Shown in pieces: positions 27,395-36,198 of a stretch of DNA of 64,000 nt (position 1 is its first letter; every line of letters begins with the position of its first letter). The position numbers were made by a program, and so were the translations under genes. The notes under the pieces were generated by a model. That model was given only the letters and a program-made list of their open reading frames with translations. It ran no database searches and was not told the DNA's origin. The stretch is from JBIQJD01 sp044507695 (GTDB lineage Bacteria; Bacteroidota; Ignavibacteria; Ignavibacteriales; Ignavibacteriaceae). The stretch is from contig JBIQJD010000010.1 in NCBI GenBank assembly GCA_044507695.1, positions 1 through 64,000 on the forward strand, given 5' to 3'.

Positions 27395-28271
27395 AGATTA
27401 ATGTATGATATTTTTCAATTGGCTCATTGAATAATCTTAAAGTTGATTCTTCGATCTCTTTGCGTTTAAGTGTTTCTTGAATCCTATCAGTGCAAATTTT
27501 AATGTAATCAACTGGTTTAACCTTATGAAGTAAAACATCTTCATTTTTCTCAATACCAATAAATTGTCTGTTCTCAAGAATTGCAGAAAGTAGGAAGCTA
27601 CCACTACCACAAGCATTATCAAGAACTACATCACCAGGGTTTGTGAAAGTTTTTATCAAATATCTACCAAGTTCAATTGGCTTTTGTGTCGGATGAAAAA
27701 CAGGGCCTTCAGATTCTGCTGTTTTTACATATACAAAATCGTCTATTGGTGGTTCTTCGAAGCATACAACATCATTTGGGTATCTGTCTCCATTACTTTT
27801 AACGTGTCTTGGTTTAAAATCTCCATAACTACCAGTGTATTGGTCTTTTCTAATACCTTTGTCGTATGCCTCTCCATTTGTCATTTGAGGATTATATGTA
27901 GGCTGTTTTTTATAGAAAATACAAATGTCTTCGTGTTTACGCAGAGGTTGTTTTTTAGCGTTAAGAAAATTTGTTGATTTTGATTTAATCCAAACCACTT
28001 TGTATTTGAACAACTTTTCATTACTCATAATCAACTTTGCTGTAAATAGTCCCTGAGCAGTCAATGCAATTGCTCCATCATCTTTGATGATTCTTTCATA
28101 ATGTTCCCAAAGTTGGTCTAAGTCAATTACCGAATCCCACTTGTTTTGAGTTGTTCCGTATGGTAAATCACAAAGAATCATATCAATGGATTTGCTCGGA
28201 ATATTTTTCATAACCTCTAAGCAGTCGCCTTGAATAACTTTGTTTAGATATTTATTTAATTCTTTATTCAT
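27354..28271 (-). CDS. Site-specific DNA methyltransferase, beta-class (companion modification enzyme)
   Basis: A 305-residue methylase with the catalytic motif IV near the N-terminus (DLPYG, about residues 35-39) and the SAM-binding motif I near the C-terminus (VVLDNACGSGSF, about 213-224), the permuted beta-class order. FHPTQKPIELGRYLI (motif X-type) lies between. Its gene is upstream of, and overlaps by 41 bp, the nuclease-methylase gene, so translation is probably coupled. It likely methylates the strand or site not protected by its partner. DLPY fits N6-adenine or N4-cytosine methylation; which one cannot be fixed. Confidence 0.88.
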   Translation of the reverse strand: MNKELNKYLNKVIQGDCLEVMKNIPSKSIDMILCDLPYGTTQNKWDSVIDLDQLWEHYERIIKDDGAIALTAQGLFTAKLIMSNEKLFKYKVVWIKSKSTNFLNAKKQPLRKHEDICIFYKKQPTYNPQMTNGEAYDKGIRKDQYTGSYGDFKPRHVKSNGDRYPNDVVCFEEPPIDDFVYVKTAESEGPVFHPTQKPIELGRYLIKTFTNPGDVVLDNACGSGSFLLSAILENRQFIGIEKNEDVLLHKVKPVDYIKICTDRIQETLKRKEIEESTLRLFNEPIEKYHTLIYEKKRERLGRTTY

Positions 28272-28478
28272 AATTTTTTTTTGGTAAAATCAAACAAGTA
28301 TTATAATAATATTTATTCTAAAAATATCTGGATAGAATTAAAAATAATATAATAAAATAGGTGATAAAAGAGTCTATTAAAGGTGAATGAAATGTAAAAT
28401 TATTATTAGCATTCCATCATATTTGGGGTGAATTATTAAAAATTACTTCACATACATAATGATGCGTTTATATTAGAT
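28272..28478. other. AT-rich intergenic region upstream of the R-M unit
   Basis: About 207 bp of AT-rich sequence between the methylase start and the 3' end of the DinB-like gene. No tRNA, integrase or attachment-site repeat was seen. It must contain the R-M promoter, but I cannot point to its elements. No C-protein (control) gene is present. Confidence 0.4.
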
Positions 28479-28946
28479 CTATTTCGCCAGCTTCTTAATT
28501 AGTACTATCTGCCCAAGATGATAATAAAAATGTTCTATGGTTCCAGCAATGTTCCGGAAATAATCACCGTATTTTTCTTCAACAAAAATATCATTTAGTT
28601 TTTCTTCGGGCATTTGTTCAAGTAATTTTACCAGATGCTCAACATCTGCAAATACCTGCCCCTTAAGATTATTCCAATCTTCCTCTGAATTAATAGGCGG
28701 GTGATCAAAACTTGATTTATCTTTTGCATCAAGTTTACCTTCTTCAAGAACCGGGATTGCTGCCTTTACATAATAATTCATGTGGTAAACAAGCGAGGCA
28801 ATAGTATTAATTGAATCAATCTTTGCTGAAGCCATTTTCCAGGTTATTCCGGTTAATGTGTCTTTCAGATTTACATCCGTCCAGTTTTCACCAAAGCAGG
28901 CTTCACGGAGATGTTTGGCTATTTTTGCAGAGAAATTCTGTTTCAT
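28479..28946 (-). CDS. DinB-family (DUF1572-like) protein
   Basis: A 155-residue four-helix-bundle protein of the DinB/YfiT superfamily. The three metal-binding histidines are in place: His55 in VYHMNYYV, His139 and His143 in IEHFYYHLGQI. Such proteins use a divalent metal for thiol transfer or unknown reactions; DinB-named members in Gram-positives are damage-inducible, but role here is unknown. It is monocistronic. Confidence 0.85.
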   Translation of the reverse strand: MKQNFSAKIAKHLREACFGENWTDVNLKDTLTGITWKMASAKIDSINTIASLVYHMNYYVKAAIPVLEEGKLDAKDKSSFDHPPINSEEDWNNLKGQVFADVEHLVKLLEQMPEEKLNDIFVEEKYGDYFRNIAGTIEHFYYHLGQIVLIKKLAK

Positions 28947-29088
28947 AACAATCCCAATCTTTTTAATCTGGTATATAGTAATGATAAATATTTTTCTTTT
29001 ATTTTGTCAGATAAAAAGCTCACATTGATTAATTTTTCCCATTCCTTAAATGATTACTATTAAATTCCTATTATAACAGTAAAAAAAT

Positions 29089-29796
29089 ATGAATAAACTT
29101 TATCTGGTCTCAACACCCATTGGTAATTATGAAGATATAACTCTTCGTGCACTTCGTATTTTGAATGAAGTTGATTTCATAATTTGTGAAGAATATAAAG
29201 AAGCGGGAAGACTGCTTTCACATTTTAAAATTGAAAAAGAACTGACTGCATTGAATGAGCATAATGAAAAAGAAATAGCTGACGAAATTCTTTTGAAATT
29301 AATTGAAGGAAAATCTGCTGCTTTGATTTCTGATTGTGGGACTCCTTTATTTTCTGATCCCGGACATTTACTAGTTGAACTTTGTATTTCACAAAAAATT
29401 AGTGTTGTGCCTGTGCCGGGCACAAATTCACTTTTGCCTGCATTAATTGGTTCCGGTTTTGATTTTGAAAAATTTTATTACTACGGCTGGCTTTCACCAA
29501 AAAAAGATAAACGTAAGCAGGAGCTTCTTAAACTAAAAAATCTAAATGAAGTAATTGTTTTGCTTGATACTCCTTATCGTCTCCGCACCTTGCTTGCAGA
29601 TGTTGTTCGTTATCTTGGTAAAAAGCTCAATGTTGTGCTTGCGTATCAACTAACTATGAAGAATGAACAATTCCTGAGAGGAACTGCAGAAGAAGTTCTC
29701 GCCGAGGCAGAAAAGAAAAATATGAAAGGAGAGTTTGTTTTAATTCTGGATAACAAGAAAAATTTTAATTCAAAATCAAAAAGAATAAACAACTAA
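29089..29796 (+). CDS. RsmI-like SAM-dependent methyltransferase
   Basis: Homologue of RsmI, which 2'-O-methylates C1402 of 16S rRNA. The opening YLVSTPIGNYEDITLRAL and SDCGTPLFSDPG (about residues 79-90) with the PVPGTNSLLPAL block are typical. Two differences are notable: the position usually reading EDTR is EEYK (34-37), and the protein is 235 residues against about 280 for E. coli RsmI, lacking a C-terminal extension. It may be a divergent paralogue with another target rather than the true RsmI. Confidence 0.8.
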   Translation: MNKLYLVSTPIGNYEDITLRALRILNEVDFIICEEYKEAGRLLSHFKIEKELTALNEHNEKEIADEILLKLIEGKSAALISDCGTPLFSDPGHLLVELCISQKISVVPVPGTNSLLPALIGSGFDFEKFYYYGWLSPKKDKRKQELLKLKNLNEVIVLLDTPYRLRTLLADVVRYLGKKLNVVLAYQLTMKNEQFLRGTAEEVLAEAEKKNMKGEFVLILDNKKNFNSKSKRINN

Positions 29797-29874
29797 ATTC
29801 TCTTCATACAATTCCATCCCGAAGTTCATTTTAAAACTGCGTAAGTTTGTGAAATAATTTTTATAGGTATAATT

Positions 29875-30501
29875 ATGCCGAAACTTTGTCCAAAAATTAT
29901 TCTTGAAGGAACGCGGCTAACTTTTAAAACAGAAATTGCATTTGCACTAAATGAACATCCGGAGATAGTTGGACCACGTAAATACAAATATCACTCTCCA
30001 ATAATTTCAGCTGAATGGTGCGCATTTACAAATTTTCCCTGGGGAAGAGGATTGATAAATTTTAATCCTGATGAAGAACAACTTGCAATGGAAACATATC
30101 ATACATGGCTAAGATTATTTGAACTTCAACGGTATTACTCATGGATTGTTGATCGCTTTCATATTTCAACAAAAGCATATCAGCTAAAACATAATAACAG
30201 AAATTATAATTTAAATTGGATTGAAGAACGTCTGCAGAATCTTGGTTTTCATTTAGTTTTTTGCAGCCGCACAGCGGAATCATTTGCGGCAGCCAGAGCG
30301 GAAAGATTAAAGGTTTCCGGAAATCCATCCCAGTATGATGATCTGAATGCATTTGTTGAAGAACAGAATTTGATGAGAAAATTAATTGATGAATCTATTC
30401 TGCCAAAAATTGAGATTGATATTTCTGATAATAATATTCCCGCAGCAGTAGATAAAATTGCAGATTGGATGAAGAGTACAGGAGGATTGTATTCAAGGTA
30501 A
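29875..30501 (+). CDS. P-loop NTPase-like protein, thymidylate/deoxynucleoside-kinase fold
   Basis: Residues 8-20 (IILEGTRLTFKTE) resemble a kinase Walker A loop, G-x4-G-K-T, but the second glycine is replaced by Phe17; Lys18 and Thr19 remain. WIVDRFHISTKAYQ (90-103) resembles the nucleoside-binding DRxxxSxxAYQ segment of deoxynucleoside and thymidylate kinases. Total 208 residues, close to those families. I assign a kinase-like fold, not activity; the P-loop change makes catalysis doubtful. It follows the RsmI-like gene by 78 bp. Confidence 0.55.
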   Translation: MPKLCPKIILEGTRLTFKTEIAFALNEHPEIVGPRKYKYHSPIISAEWCAFTNFPWGRGLINFNPDEEQLAMETYHTWLRLFELQRYYSWIVDRFHISTKAYQLKHNNRNYNLNWIEERLQNLGFHLVFCSRTAESFAAARAERLKVSGNPSQYDDLNAFVEEQNLMRKLIDESILPKIEIDISDNNIPAAVDKIADWMKSTGGLYSR

Positions 30502-30756
30502 TTTATTGATTATTACATAAGTATTTTTCATTCTATTTTTATGAGCTAATTCCATTTTTTAAGAAAGAGTTATTTGAAAAGTTATATTATCTCTGATTCC
30601 GAAATTATGATGGGGAAACCGGATTACCAACTTCTATAAAGGCACAAGTTGTAGTAGATTCAATAATAAAATATGCTGATCAGCTATCTAAAAATTTTAC
30701 CGTTATATCAAAATATAATGTGAGGATTAGTTCATTCTTAAGAAAAAATATGATTT
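30502..30756. other. Intergenic region with unexplained open frame
   Basis: About 255 bp between the kinase-like gene and rlmD. A plus-strand frame is open from 30597 to 30851, encoding a stretch like DGETGLPTSIKAQVVVDS, but has no early start and runs into the rlmD 3' end. It might be a gene relic. I do not recognise the family. Confidence 0.25.
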
Positions 30757-32199
30757 TCAAACTCTTTCCAGCAGCGCAACGTTTTCAATATGATAGGTTT
30801 GGGGAAACATATCTACGGGCTTCAACTTTATCAACTTATATTTTTCTGTAGTGAGTAATTTTATATCTCTAACCTGCGTTGCAGGATTACAGCTTACGTA
30901 AACAATTTTTTGCGGTTCCAGATTAAGAATATCCTCCACTGTGTTTGTATGCATACCGCTTCTCGGCGGATCAAGAATTATTACATCAGGTTTGGGCAGA
31001 TTATAATTAACAATATTTAAGAATGATTTATAAAGATCTGCTGAAATAAAACTTACATTATGAATATTATTCAGTTTTACATTTTCTCCCGCATCAATTA
31101 CTGCTGATTCAACTGCTTCAATTGCATAAACATTCTTTACTTTTTCTGAAATGAAAATAGAAATTGTTCCGGCGCCAGAATATAAATCATAAACAATTTC
31201 ATCTCCATTAAAATCAGCAAATTCAAGAGCAGTGTTGTAAAGTTTTTCTGCCTGCAAAGTGTTTGTCTGGAAAAATGAATTGGCGCTTATTCTGAATTTA
31301 TATTTGCCAATATAATCATGAATAAAACCTGTCCCATAAATTACTTTTTCATAATCACCCAGTGCAACAAGAGCTTTTTTTGTATTTATATTGTTTACAA
31401 TTGTAGTAATCTCCGGAACTGCTTTTAAGATTTCATCGCTGTATTCTTTCATTAAAGCATCATCTTCATAAAATGTTACAATGTTTATCATCAAATCATC
31501 AGTATGCTTTGATTGCCGCACAACCAGATTTCTTAAATAACCCATATTAGTTTGTGAAGAATAAATTGATGTATTTCTGCTTTTAAAAAATGAACGGGTA
31601 AAATTTAAAATCCTGTTGCTAACTTCCGATTGCAGATAACATCTTTTTATATCTAGAACTTTATCAAACATTTTTGGAATATGTAAACCGAGTGCAAAGT
31701 TTCTATCAATTTCTTCTCCGGTTTTTATTTCATCATAAGTAAGCCATCGTTCATCTGCAAAAGAAAATTCCATTTTATTTCTGTAGAAATAAGTTTCATC
31801 TGCAGCAATTATATCTTCAATAGTTAAATTTTTGAATCCTCCCATTTTTGTAAAAATTTCTTCAACCTGCTGCTGCTTAAACCGAACCTGATTTGAATAT
31901 TGAAGATCCTGCTGCTTGCATCCGCCGCATGTACCAAAGTATTCACACTCAGCAATTGTTCTTAAATCAGATGTATGTATTATTTCAACTGTTGATGCTT
32001 CTGCGAATGAATTTTTTATTCTGCTAAGTTTTGCTTTTACTTTATCACCTGGATAAGAACCCTGAACAAATACAACATAATTTTCTTCTGCGGATTCTTC
32101 TTTGGAAGGAACGATCAAACTCTTTTTAACTTTTGCAATTCCTTTTCCTTCAAACGCATATTTTATTATTTCAAATTCTGTAACATCACCTTTTTTCAA
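30757..32199 (-). CDS. rlmD: 23S rRNA (uracil-5-)-methyltransferase RlmD-like
   Basis: TrmA/RlmD-type RNA m5U methyltransferase. It has an N-terminal TRAM RNA-binding domain (about 1-60), an iron-sulfur cysteine set CEYFGTCGGC (about 85-95), a SAM domain (DLYSGAGTISIF, about 340-351), DPPRSG (about 409-414) and catalytic Cys in YVSCNPATQ (about 434-442). Length 480 is typical for Bacteroidota RlmD-like proteins. Its ATG follows the methyltransferase stop at 32201 by 1 bp, so the two form an operon. Whether U1939 or U747 is the target cannot be told. Confidence 0.92.
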   Translation of the reverse strand: MKKGDVTEFEIIKYAFEGKGIAKVKKSLIVPSKEESAEENYVVFVQGSYPGDKVKAKLSRIKNSFAEASTVEIIHTSDLRTIAECEYFGTCGGCKQQDLQYSNQVRFKQQQVEEIFTKMGGFKNLTIEDIIAADETYFYRNKMEFSFADERWLTYDEIKTGEEIDRNFALGLHIPKMFDKVLDIKRCYLQSEVSNRILNFTRSFFKSRNTSIYSSQTNMGYLRNLVVRQSKHTDDLMINIVTFYEDDALMKEYSDEILKAVPEITTIVNNINTKKALVALGDYEKVIYGTGFIHDYIGKYKFRISANSFFQTNTLQAEKLYNTALEFADFNGDEIVYDLYSGAGTISIFISEKVKNVYAIEAVESAVIDAGENVKLNNIHNVSFISADLYKSFLNIVNYNLPKPDVIILDPPRSGMHTNTVEDILNLEPQKIVYVSCNPATQVRDIKLLTTEKYKLIKLKPVDMFPQTYHIENVALLERV

Positions 32200-32200
32200 G

Positions 32201-32911
32201 CTAAGCCTTTCTTGCAGTTAAAATTTTGAATCCGATAAATTTATTTGCCCCGAGCCGCAGATATGCATTGGATTCATGGCTGATTTGTTTTAATAATTTT
32301 TTGTAGTAGGAAATTTCTCTATCGGAAAGATTGGAAATTTTTTCTTTTAATCGTGAAGAGCTGAGTGAGTAAAAATCTTTTAAAGTTTCTGAAAGATCTT
32401 TTTCAAATAATACTTCAAAATTTTTCTCTTTGTAATAATCACTGAACTTATATGAAGCAAGCGGAACAATATCTGATTGTTCCCAGATATCAATTACAAA
32501 CTGCGGAACATCATCTGCGGAGAGATTTACAATTTCACCAACACAAAAAATTCCGCCGGGTTTTAAAATTCTTTTAATTTCTTTTACAATCTTATTTCTT
32601 TTAGAAGATGAAATTGAGGCCTGTGCATAAACAAAATCAAAAGCCGCATCTTTGAAATCTGTATTTTCAAAATCCATCATTCTTACAGAAATACTTTTTG
32701 AGTCTGAAAGCAGATTTCTCAACAGCAGAAGATTTTCATGATCTTCAACTATTATAATTGTTTCTGCGCCATCAGCATAGAAAATCCTGGCAATCTCATC
32801 AGTTCCCCCGCCGATGATTAATAATTTTTTCTCCTTAACATCAAAATGATTTAAGAAGCTGAACATCTGCTGATCAGTTCCAGGCAAATATATTGCGTGT
32901 TTTGTTTTCAT
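32201..32911 (-). CDS. Class I SAM-dependent methyltransferase
   Basis: A 236-residue protein with a degenerate SAM loop (LLIIGGGTDEIARIF, about 30-44) and IKRILKPGGIFCVGE (about 109-123), as in class I methyltransferases such as UbiE/arsenite-type ones. Substrate not recognisable. It is the first gene of a two-gene operon with rlmD. Confidence 0.72.
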   Translation of the reverse strand: MKTKHAIYLPGTDQQMFSFLNHFDVKEKKLLIIGGGTDEIARIFYADGAETIIIVEDHENLLLLRNLLSDSKSISVRMMDFENTDFKDAAFDFVYAQASISSSKRNKIVKEIKRILKPGGIFCVGEIVNLSADDVPQFVIDIWEQSDIVPLASYKFSDYYKEKNFEVLFEKDLSETLKDFYSLSSSRLKEKISNLSDREISYYKKLLKQISHESNAYLRLGANKFIGFKILTARKA

Positions 32912-32996
32912 CTTTTCTCTATTTGCTCATTGAATTATTCCAAAGTTAATTAAACAAACATTAAGAATCTTTCCGCTTCATACAGCGCTGTTTGCA

Positions 32997-33027
32997 TTGT
33001 ATTTCTTTTAAAGTTACTCTAATTTTG
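32997..33027 (+). promoter_or_regulatory. Bacteroidota-type promoter for S9 peptidase
   Basis: TTG (32997-32999) and TAATTTTG (33020-33027) are 20 bp apart, matching the -33 TTG / -7 TAnnTTTG layout. The S9 gene ATG at 33060 is 33 bp downstream. Confidence 0.55.
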
Positions 33028-33059
33028 TTTTTAAATTGATTTTTAGAATTGAGGAACTA

Positions 33060-35093
33060 ATGAAATTTGCAGCACTGATTTTTATCCTTTCAGCATTTAT
33101 TTACGCTCAGGAAAAACGAACACTTACTGTTGAAGATTTGTGGAACATGAAGCGGATTGAAAATTTTGATGTTTCACCTGATGGCAAAACAATTGTTTTT
33201 TCTGTTCATACATATAATCTGGAAGAAAATACAGGTAATTTTGATTTGTATCTGATTGATTCGAGCGGCAATAATTTTAAACCTTATAAAAACTCTGATG
33301 CAAATGAAACAAATCCTCAATTTCTTGCTGAAGGAAAGAAAATTTCTTTTCTTCGTGATGGGCAAATTTGGATTGCAAATGTAGATGGAACAAATGAGCA
33401 GCAGATTACAAATATTTACACGAAGGTATCTGATTATAAATTATCCAATGATGCAAAGAAAATTCTTTTTACATCAAAAGTTTACCCTGATTGCAGCGAT
33501 GATGACTGCAACCGGATGAAGGATGAAGCAAAAGCAAAAAGTAAGGTTAAAGCAGAAATATTTAATGAACTAATGTTCAGGCATTGGGATGAATGGCGCG
33601 GTGAAAAGAGAAGCCATCTTTTTTTATATGATGTTGAAGAAAAAAAATATGCTGATCTGACTCCCGGCAGTGAATTTGAAGTGCCGCCGATTGCGCTGGG
33701 CAGCAGCAATGATTTTAATTTTTCACCTGTTGGAAATGAAGCAGCTTACACAACAAACACATCTGGATTTCTTGCAGTAAGCACAAACAATGATATTTAT
33801 ATACTTGATATTTCAAAAACAAAAAAACGCAGTACAGAAGCAGAAAAAATTTCAATAAGCACCGGGAATGATAATCAACCGGTTTATTCTCCCGATGGAA
33901 AATATATAGCGTTTGTTTCAATGAAGCGCGCCGGTTATGAATCTGATAAAAGAGATATAATATTGTTTAACAGGTCAACCGCTGACCTGGAAAATTTAAC
34001 AGACACTTTAACACTTTCGGCCGGACAAATAATCTGGTCTCCTGATTCTAAAGAAATATATTTTACTGCAGAGAATGAGATTTATAACTCAATTTTTAAA
34101 GTAGATATAACCACATCTGAAATCACCTTACTTTTAAAAGAAGGAGTAAATACCGGTTTAAAAATTTCAAAGGATGGCAAAACACTTTATTTCAAACAGC
34201 AGAGATCGAATCTTCCTTATGAAATCTTTGCAATGAATTCTGATGGCAGTAATGTCAGGCAGATTACTTCAATCAATAAAAAACTCCTTTCTGAAATTGA
34301 AATGATCCCGATAGAAACTTTTTGGAATGAAGGTGCAGAAGGAGCTAAAGTTCAATCAATACTGGTAAAGCCTCCGTTTTTTAATTCATCAAAGAAATAT
34401 CCAATGATATTTCTAATTCACGGCGGACCACAGGGGCATTGGAGTGATGATTTTCATTACCGCTGGAATTTACAATTGTTTGCTGCCAAAGGTTATGTTG
34501 TTGTTGCACCAAATCCCAGAGGAAGCACCGGATACGGGCAGCAGTTTACAGATGAAATTTCCGGTGATTGGGGAGGCAAACCATACATTGATTTGATGAA
34601 CGCTTATGATTATGCAATTGAGAATTTTGATTTTATTGATGATGAAAATACATTTGCTGCCGGTGCTTCATACGGCGGATATATGATTAACTGGATTGCC
34701 GGGCACACAGACAGATTTAATGCACTTGTTTCTCATGATGGTGTATTTAATCTTGAAAGCATGTATGGCACTACTGAAGAATTGTGGTTTCCAGAATGGG
34801 AATTTGGCGGGCCGCCATGGCAAAACCGTGAAGTGTATGAAAAATGGTCACCGCACAGATTCATACAAAATGCAAAAACTCCAATGCTGATTGTTCAGGG
34901 CGGAAAAGATTTCCGTGTTCCGGAAGAACAGGCATTCCAGTTGTTTACATCATTGAAAAGATTGAACATTGAAAGTAAATTACTTTACTTTCCCGATGAA
35001 AATCATTGGGTAACAAAACCGCAGAATTCCGTTCTGTGGTGGAATACTGTTTTTGACTGGTTCGATAAATTTAAAACAAGGGATATACAATGA
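33060..35093 (+). CDS. S9 family prolyl oligopeptidase-like peptidase, exported
   Basis: An exported serine peptidase of the prolyl oligopeptidase/DPP IV family cleaving short peptides. The signal peptide MKFAALIFILSAFIYAQ is followed by a beta-propeller of TolB-like repeats (about 30-420) and an alpha/beta-hydrolase domain (about 430-677) with the catalytic Ser in GASYGGYM, Asp in GGKDFRVP and His in ENHWVTKP. I use the ATG at 33060, preceded by GAGGA, instead of an upstream TTG at 33036. Its stop overlaps the YkvA gene start by 4 bp. Confidence 0.92.
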   Translation: MKFAALIFILSAFIYAQEKRTLTVEDLWNMKRIENFDVSPDGKTIVFSVHTYNLEENTGNFDLYLIDSSGNNFKPYKNSDANETNPQFLAEGKKISFLRDGQIWIANVDGTNEQQITNIYTKVSDYKLSNDAKKILFTSKVYPDCSDDDCNRMKDEAKAKSKVKAEIFNELMFRHWDEWRGEKRSHLFLYDVEEKKYADLTPGSEFEVPPIALGSSNDFNFSPVGNEAAYTTNTSGFLAVSTNNDIYILDISKTKKRSTEAEKISISTGNDNQPVYSPDGKYIAFVSMKRAGYESDKRDIILFNRSTADLENLTDTLTLSAGQIIWSPDSKEIYFTAENEIYNSIFKVDITTSEITLLLKEGVNTGLKISKDGKTLYFKQQRSNLPYEIFAMNSDGSNVRQITSINKKLLSEIEMIPIETFWNEGAEGAKVQSILVKPPFFNSSKKYPMIFLIHGGPQGHWSDDFHYRWNLQLFAAKGYVVVAPNPRGSTGYGQQFTDEISGDWGGKPYIDLMNAYDYAIENFDFIDDENTFAAGASYGGYMINWIAGHTDRFNALVSHDGVFNLESMYGTTEELWFPEWEFGGPPWQNREVYEKWSPHRFIQNAKTPMLIVQGGKDFRVPEEQAFQLFTSLKRLNIESKLLYFPDENHWVTKPQNSVLWWNTVFDWFDKFKTRDIQ

Positions 35094-35467
35094 ATGAACG
35101 TGAATTGAACAGTGATGCACTTGAAAACCTGGATGAATTAGATTTCGGAGATCAGGCAGAAACTGAAGAGAAGATTCATTTTGTTGAAGAAAATCTGTGG
35201 ACAAAGCTTCAGCGGGTTGGCAAGAAAATATCATTTGCCAAAGATGTACTTGCTCTTTACAATTACATGCGGGATCCGTTTGTATCATGGCATAGAAAAG
35301 CAATTGTAGTTGCCGGATTGGTTTATTTCATTTCACCAATTGATACAATTCCGGATATTGCTCCATTAATTGGCTACCTTGATGATCTCGGTGTTATAAC
35401 TGCGCTGCTTAAATATCTCGGCAGTGAACTTGCGCCATACTATGAACCTGAATACAGGGGAGCTTAA
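35090..35467 (+). CDS. YkvA/DUF1232 family membrane protein
   Basis: A 125-residue protein with an acidic N-terminal part and the YkvA core FISPIDTIPDIAPLIGYLDDLGV (split here), the family's SPIDxIPD and YxDDL motifs with one or two hydrophobic helices. Function unknown. It overlaps the S9 peptidase gene by 4 bp (ATGA), so it is translationally coupled to it. Confidence 0.88.
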   Translation: MNERELNSDALENLDELDFGDQAETEEKIHFVEENLWTKLQRVGKKISFAKDVLALYNYMRDPFVSWHRKAIVVAGLVYFISPIDTIPDIAPLIGYLDDLGVITALLKYLGSELAPYYEPEYRGA

Positions 35468-35518
35468 ATTATTTATCGGTCATAAAGACCAGCTTAAACT
35501 TTTTTATAAAAGCCAGCC

Positions 35519-36061
35519 ATGAAGTACAAATTAAAAAAGAGTGAAACATTATTTAAGGGAAAAATCTTCGATTTAAAAGTTGATCTTATTGAATACAAAA
35601 GCGGAAACACGGGGATACGGGAAGTTGCTGTGCATCCCGGCGGAGCAGTTGTAGTTCCAATTACTAATGAAAACAAAGTGGTAATGGTTACTCAATTTCG
35701 TTATCCATTTCAAAAAGTGCTGCTTGAATTACCCGCTGGAAAATTAGAAAAGAATGAAAACCCGTTTATCTGTGCAAAGAGAGAATTGGAAGAAGAAACC
35801 GGTTACAAATCAGAATCAATTGAGAAACTGGGTAAAATTTGTACAACTCCCGGATTCAGTACAGAAATATTGCATATTTATCTGGCTAAAGATCTTCAAC
35901 CGGGAAATCATAACCGTGAAGAAGGTGAAGATGGAATGGAAGTTTATGAATTTTCCTTTGATGAAATTGATGAAAAGATTAAAAAGGGTGAGATTATAGA
36001 TGCAAAAAGTATATGTGGAATTTACATGGCAAAACGAGCATTGGAGCAGGGCGGATTTTAG
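35519..36061 (+). CDS. NUDIX hydrolase, ADP-ribose pyrophosphatase-like
   Basis: A 180-residue NUDIX enzyme. The full Nudix box, G-x5-E-x7-RE-U-x-EE-x-G-U, is met exactly at G74-Y96 (with RELEEETGY). The preceding VVPITNENKVVMVTQFRYP and ELPAGKLE resemble ADP-ribose/GDP-mannose pyrophosphatases (NudF/NudK). Cytoplasmic housekeeping of nucleotide sugars. It lies 51 bp after the YkvA gene. Confidence 0.9.
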   Translation: MKYKLKKSETLFKGKIFDLKVDLIEYKSGNTGIREVAVHPGGAVVVPITNENKVVMVTQFRYPFQKVLLELPAGKLEKNENPFICAKRELEEETGYKSESIEKLGKICTTPGFSTEILHIYLAKDLQPGNHNREEGEDGMEVYEFSFDEIDEKIKKGEIIDAKSICGIYMAKRALEQGGF

Positions 36062-36198
36062 TTTCCATTTATACAATTACCTCTTGCAGCATGGAAACTA
36101 AAATTCTAAATTTTCTCAGGGATCCTCATTCAATCATCTTTTTTGAAATTACTTTTAAAATAAGCTAAATTACCCGCCAATCATTTCCATTGAATTTT

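Noticed and set aside
24361..28478. Mobile island boundaries around the restriction unit
   Set aside because: No integrase, tRNA target or flanking direct repeats were seen, so horizontal transfer remains plausible but unsupported.
30590..30640. DUF433-type antitoxin fragment between kinase-like gene and rlmD
   Set aside because: A resemblance in one frame (SDSEIMMGKP) ends at a stop codon within a few residues; no full domain or toxin gene.
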